This document shows, in pieces, positions 48,901 through 54,900 of a stretch of DNA of 62,783 nucleotides (its first letter is position 1; each line of letters begins with the position of its first letter). This stretch comes from Lentisphaeria bacterium (lineage in GTDB: Bacteria; Verrucomicrobiota; Lentisphaeria; Victivallales; Victivallaceae). Under the pieces are notes generated by a model. That model was not told the DNA's origin, ran no database searches, and saw nothing but the letters and a program-made list of their open reading frames with translations. Made by a program: the position numbers and the translations under genes. Location of the stretch: contig JAFTIA010000027.1 in NCBI GenBank assembly GCA_017457105.1, positions 1-62,783 of the forward strand, read 5' to 3'.

Positions 48901-51900
48901 TCCACGATGATCGTGAAGAACTCCGGTACGCTGACCTTTGAAACGGTCATCAATACCGCCGGAGTTCCGCAGGTGCAGTGGGTTTACGGCACGATCACGC
49001 TGGATGAATTCAGCAATCTGGTTTATGATCCGAACTACACCAAGTTCTATCAGAAGCCCATTGAATACTGGATCACCATTGATTCCGATACGACCTATGA
49101 TGCGGCAGACTTCTCCGGCAGCCACGGTTACAAGATCGTGGACGGTGCCAAGCTGACGCTTGTCGGCGGCATGACGGAACTCGGCAGCAACTTTGAATTC
49201 CGTGTGGAAAAGGGTGCTCTGGTGATCAGTACGGATGCCGGATTGACCATCAACGGTGCTGTGGAAGTGTACAGAGACGGTGTGATCACGCTGAATAACG
49301 ATGTGGTCTTCGGCGGCGTCATCACCGATGGCAATACCAACACCATCAGTGCGGGCGATTACACTGTTACCTACGATTCCGACACGAAGGAAGCCAACAA
49401 TGTCTTCAGCGGGACGTATGGAACGTTGAGCATCACCGGTACTGCGGAACGCAATGTTGGCAATGTGACGGTGAACAACTCTATCACGGCTGCAGACGAT
49501 ATTACGGTGAACTTCAACGGCACAGTTGCCGGTGAAGCGACTGCCGCCATTGCCGGTACAGCGGTTTACAACGCCGCGGCCGGAAACATTTACAACGGCA
49601 TCTACGGTGCTCTTACGCTGAACGGCAGCCACACGGTGACCGCCAAGGGGCTTGTGGAAGTCACCAATGCTCTGACCATGGGTGAGGGAAGCAAGCTTAC
49701 GGTCAAGCAGACCGGTGCCATCAAGGCAGGCAGTCTGGCGGATGACGATACGGCATCCTATGTTGTGGAATTCGGGGCGGACTTTGGTATTACGGCAGAT
49801 GCGGTCATCCATGGTGCCATGACGAATAACGGTGTTATTGCGGTGGATGGTGCTCTGACCTTTGCCGGAACGGCTGACGGAGCGCACGGCAGTGTTGAAG
49901 CCGCCGGTGCTGTGACTTACAGTGAAAATGCGGAACTGGTTTATGCCGGAACCTACGGTGATCTGACGCTGGTTGGTGACAAGACCATCGGTGCCGGTAA
50001 AGTCACGGTCGATACTGTGCTGAATCTGGAAAAGGACAGCAACGGCGGTGTTGCCGTACTGAATGGTCAGGCGGAAAACGAACTGATCCTCAACGGTGCT
50101 CTGGTGGACAACGCAGAAGCCACGCTGGCACATGCCGGTCTGGTGACCTATGGTGCGTTGTTCAACGGTACTGGCCTGAACGGCAGCTACAACAACCTGA
50201 CGGTTGACGGAACAGTGACGCTGAACGCAGTGACCTTGGAAGGCACGCTGGCCGGTAGTGGCACGGTGACCTTCAACGGCACGACCGCCGGAGAAGGCGT
50301 TGCCGATATGGGCGAAGGCAGTCTGGTAACCTACGGTAAAACCGCAACCAACGTGTTCGGCGGTATCTACAATGACCTGACCATCTCCGGCGAAGACGGG
50401 GTGGATACGGTTATCAATAAGAATATCGTTGTCAACGGCACCGCAGAATTCAATCCGAATGCCGCAATCACCGGTTCCGGCGATCTCACCTTCAACGGCG
50501 GTTTCAACGGCGGCCTCATCCAGAAGTCTGCCGGTACCGTGACTTACGGTGAAAACTTCGTCGGTACGCCGGATGATGACAATGTGTACTACAACCTGGT
50601 CATCAATACGGCTGTTGAAATGGAATTGAGCACTGTTACCATTATCAATTCCTTCGGCGGCTCCGGCAAGATCCGGTTCACCGGCGCTGTGAGCGGCAAT
50701 GCCACCGCCAACATGGCGGACGGCAGCACCGTGACTTACGATGCCGCCGGTCAGTCCCGTATCAACGTCTTCAACGGCGTGTATGATAACCTGGTCTTTG
50801 AAAACGGCTTTGAAGCCAATATCAATGGCTCCGTGACTGCCGGTAATGTGACCATGGGTGAGACCTTCGGCCGGATCCTGGTCAACGGCAGCAATGCCAG
50901 CTTCTCGCTGACCGGTCTTAACGGGAATGCGGATCAGTATCTCTACAACTGGGCAGGCGGTACCGTCACCTTCCGCGGTGATGCCGCTGATCCGAAAATG
51001 GTGTACACCATCTCTCCGTACATCCTGAACGAATCCGCAGAGGCTGTTTCCACGGTCAATCTGAATAACGGCATGTACAATGTCTATATCCAGAATATGA
51101 GCCGTTCCGTGTTGAACCTCTCCGCCGCTTACATGGCTGTGGCAGATGGTTTCAGCCGGCTCGAAAATGGCGGTGTTGTCAATTTGGACAACGGGTCTGA
51201 GATGATTCTGGCAAGCAATTACGCCGAACTGAACGGGAACAAGGTCTTCTCCGTGAAGAACGGTTCCGGATTGATGGTGGCTCTGGAAAGCCCCATGGCT
51301 GCCGGATTCAACGCCAATATCACGGTCGGTAACTACGGTATCGTGGAACTGGCGACCGCCGGACAGACCTACAACGGCACCGTAACCTTGAATGGCGTGG
51401 ATGCTGAACTGTATGTGACTGAACGGAGCGCCTTCTCCGGCAAGGTGAATGTGACCCAGGGCCGCTTCTATCAGTGGGCGGACGGCACGGTGTTCAATGG
51501 TGATGTGTGGACCGGCAGCCGGTTCTATATCGATGCAGACACCACATTCAGCGGTTATGTCGGCATTTCTCACGGCATGGAAATCTACAGCGGCAACGTG
51601 ATCTTCGGTGATGCCGTGGTGATCCTCTCCAGCGATGGCGGGACATTCACCTTCGGCGGCTACACCGTGACCGCTTCTGCCAACAGCATGGATACCGAAC
51701 TCCTGATCCACGAAGGTGCCAATGTCACCTTCCAGCAGGATGTGTTCGTGAGCAACAAGTCCGCCACCGGCAACTGGATGTCCGGTCTGGTGATCAATGG
51801 CAATGCCTCCTTTGCCGGGAACTTCACGGTGGAATCCGCTTCCGGCAAGGTCGCAGAAGTCCGTGCCAACAGCGATGATCTGACCTTCTACGAAGCAGTC

Positions 51901-54900
51901 ACGCTGCAGGGCGCAGCTTCCGCGGTGTATGTCAATGGCAGCAACGCCCGGTTCCTGAGTTCGGTGAGCAACGCCGGTACCTTCAATGTGAGCGGTACCA
52001 ATGCCCAGTTCACCAACTTCACCAATACCCGGACCCTGAACATTGCAGATACCGCAGACGGTGCTGTGTTCAATAATCTGGTCAATAACGGCGTCAATGC
52101 GGCAATCAACATCAACGGCGAATATGTGGATGTAACGGTCCGCAGCCTGACCAATACCCGCGGTGCGGTCAATGTGAATGCTGACGGCGCAGTCTTCTCC
52201 GGAGATGTGACCAATGCAGCCGGTTCCATCACCCTGAACGGCAGTGCCACCTTCAACGGCCATGTGATCAACAAGGGGCTGCAGACTGTCACCACGGATA
52301 AGGATGGCAAGGTCACCGGAACGACCACTTACAGCGGTTCCTTCACGGTGAATGCCACTGCCGTCTTCAACAGCGTGGAAAATGGCGAATACGGCCTCTT
52401 CCGGCTGAATACCGGCAGTGACAACACCGTCTTCAACGGCGATGTCACCAATGCCAACAGCATGACCGTTGGCGAAGGTCTGACCGGTGTGGTCTTCAAC
52501 GGCAGCTACACGCTGGCGGAAGGCGCAGTCCTTTACCTGAACGGCGAAGATACCGTCTTCAAGAAGGATGTGATGAACAGCGGTGTCATCTATGTCAACG
52601 GCGGTCTGGATGCTGACGATACCACCTACGGCAACCTCATTGAGGGTACGCTCTTCATGAAGTCCGGCAGCATCCTCAACGTGGGCAGCTACGGCGAACT
52701 CACGCTGAACAAGGTCGTGGATGCCTGGAAGGGTGCCGTGGATTCCAGCAGTTATGAGCTGGTCTGGAAGTGGACCGAAACCGTGGATGACGGTATTGTT
52801 GAACATAAATACTGGGGCCGCATCTCTCCGGAACAGGCGGAAGCCTTCCGTACCGATGGTACGATTCCGGAAGCCCTTTTGGCAGACTTGCCGGATGGTG
52901 CCGGTACGCCCGTGCTGGAAAGCGAACCGGTCTTTGTGGACGGCATCCAGCCGGTGATGAATGTGGCTGATGGCGGTATCCTCCGCTTCCTGCCGCAGGA
53001 ATTCGTCCAGACCATCCACAGCCATGTGTCTGTGGCCGGTGACGGCGATGTGCAGTATGTCTATGGCAAGACCATCTTTGAAGACATCACTTTCGAAGAC
53101 TGGATCATGGTCACCACCGAAATGGAACTTACCGAAAACGGCAAGTACCGGGTCATGGAAGGCGGCCACCTGATCGTCTCCGGCGATGCCCTCAACAGCT
53201 CCATCCGTGTCACTGACGGCGGTTATCTGACGATGAACAACGGTTCCAACGTCAACAGCCTGATCAATACCGATGGTAACGTGGCGGTCAACGGCGGTAC
53301 CTACACCTGCGTTGTGGAAAATATCGGCAACGGCGTCTTCACCGTGACCGATGCCACCTTCGGCGGCGAAATCTACAACGAAGGTACCATGACCACCGTC
53401 AGCACGGTGTTCAATGCGGATTATTACAACAACGGTAATCTCACTATTACCGATACCATCTTCAACGCCGCCCTCTACAATAACGGTACTCTTACCGTGC
53501 TGGATGGCTCCAACAGCGTCAACCAGCTGGCGAACTACGGTTCTGCCACTGTTGCCGATGGTGCGGAAATGAATGTGGATGAGCTGTATAACTTCGGCGA
53601 TGTGACCGTGGACGGTTCCGCCGCTATCGGCGGTATGCTGGATAGCGAAGACAGCAGCATCTCCGTTTCCGGCGATGTTGAATTCGGTACGGATACCGAG
53701 GTCAACGGTGACCTGACAGTCAACGGCGGTGAAATCTCCGGTGGAGCCCTCGATATTCAGGGCAATGCCGCCGGTGAAGATGCCACCTTCCATAACGAAG
53801 TCACTTACAGCGGTGCTGATCAGACCGTTATCGGCGGTATCTACAACGATACGCTGACGGTGGAAGGCTCCGCCGAGGTGGAAGGCAGCGTCACTGCCGA
53901 CAACATCACCGTGACCGGTGATCTGGCGGTGGCCGAAGGCGGCACCCTCAATACCAATAAGGTGGAAGGTGCTGTGGACAGCAACGCCGGTACCATCAAT
54001 GTGGAAGGCAAAGATGCCGCCATTACTGTGACGGACAACTCCGGTGCTCTGAACATGACTGGTGACGACGCCCGCGCCGATGTCGGTAACAATACCGGCG
54101 ATATCACCGTCACCGGCAATGGTGTCCGGGTGGAAGCCGCGGAAAACAACGGCAATGTTACGGTGGAAGGCAACGATGTGACCGTCAGCGGTACCAATAA
54201 CGGTACTGTTACGGCGGAAGGGGACAATGCCACCATCAGCGGTACCAATAACGGCACCATCACTGTGGAAGGCAGCGATGCCGCCATCCGCGGCACCAAT
54301 AAGGGTAACGTGACCGTGACCGGCGAAGGCAGTGCCACGCTGACCGGCGAAGATACCGCAAGTGCCACATACGATGTGGAAGGTACTCTGACCATCGATC
54401 AGATGGTCGATAACAAGGTCAACGGTCAGGTGACCAGCAATGGCGAAGTTGTCCTCGCGGACAAGACCGCCTTTGAACAGGCTGTGGAAAACAACGGTAC
54501 TCTTACCGTGACCGACAAGGCTGAAGGCAGTGATCTTGCCAAGGTGGAAGGCGAAGGCAATATTGACCTGAATGCCACAGTTGATTTCGGCAGCGATTAT
54601 GTCAATAATGGCGACCTGAACATCAACGTGAAGGATCAGGATCTCTCCGGCGTGACCAACGAAGGCAAGGTGACCTTCACCACCGATGAAACCCTGACTG
54701 AAGAAGTCAAGGGCAGCGGTGTGGTCGGTGCCGCCAACGGTGTCACGCTGACCGTGGATGCCGGTGATACGCTGAATGGCAACTACAGCACCGAAGAAGG
54801 CGGCACGCTGGCCGTCTCCGGCGACACCACCTTCAACGGCTCTGTGAGCAACGAAGGCGCCGTGGATGCCAACGGCAATGACCTCACCTTCAACGGTGCC

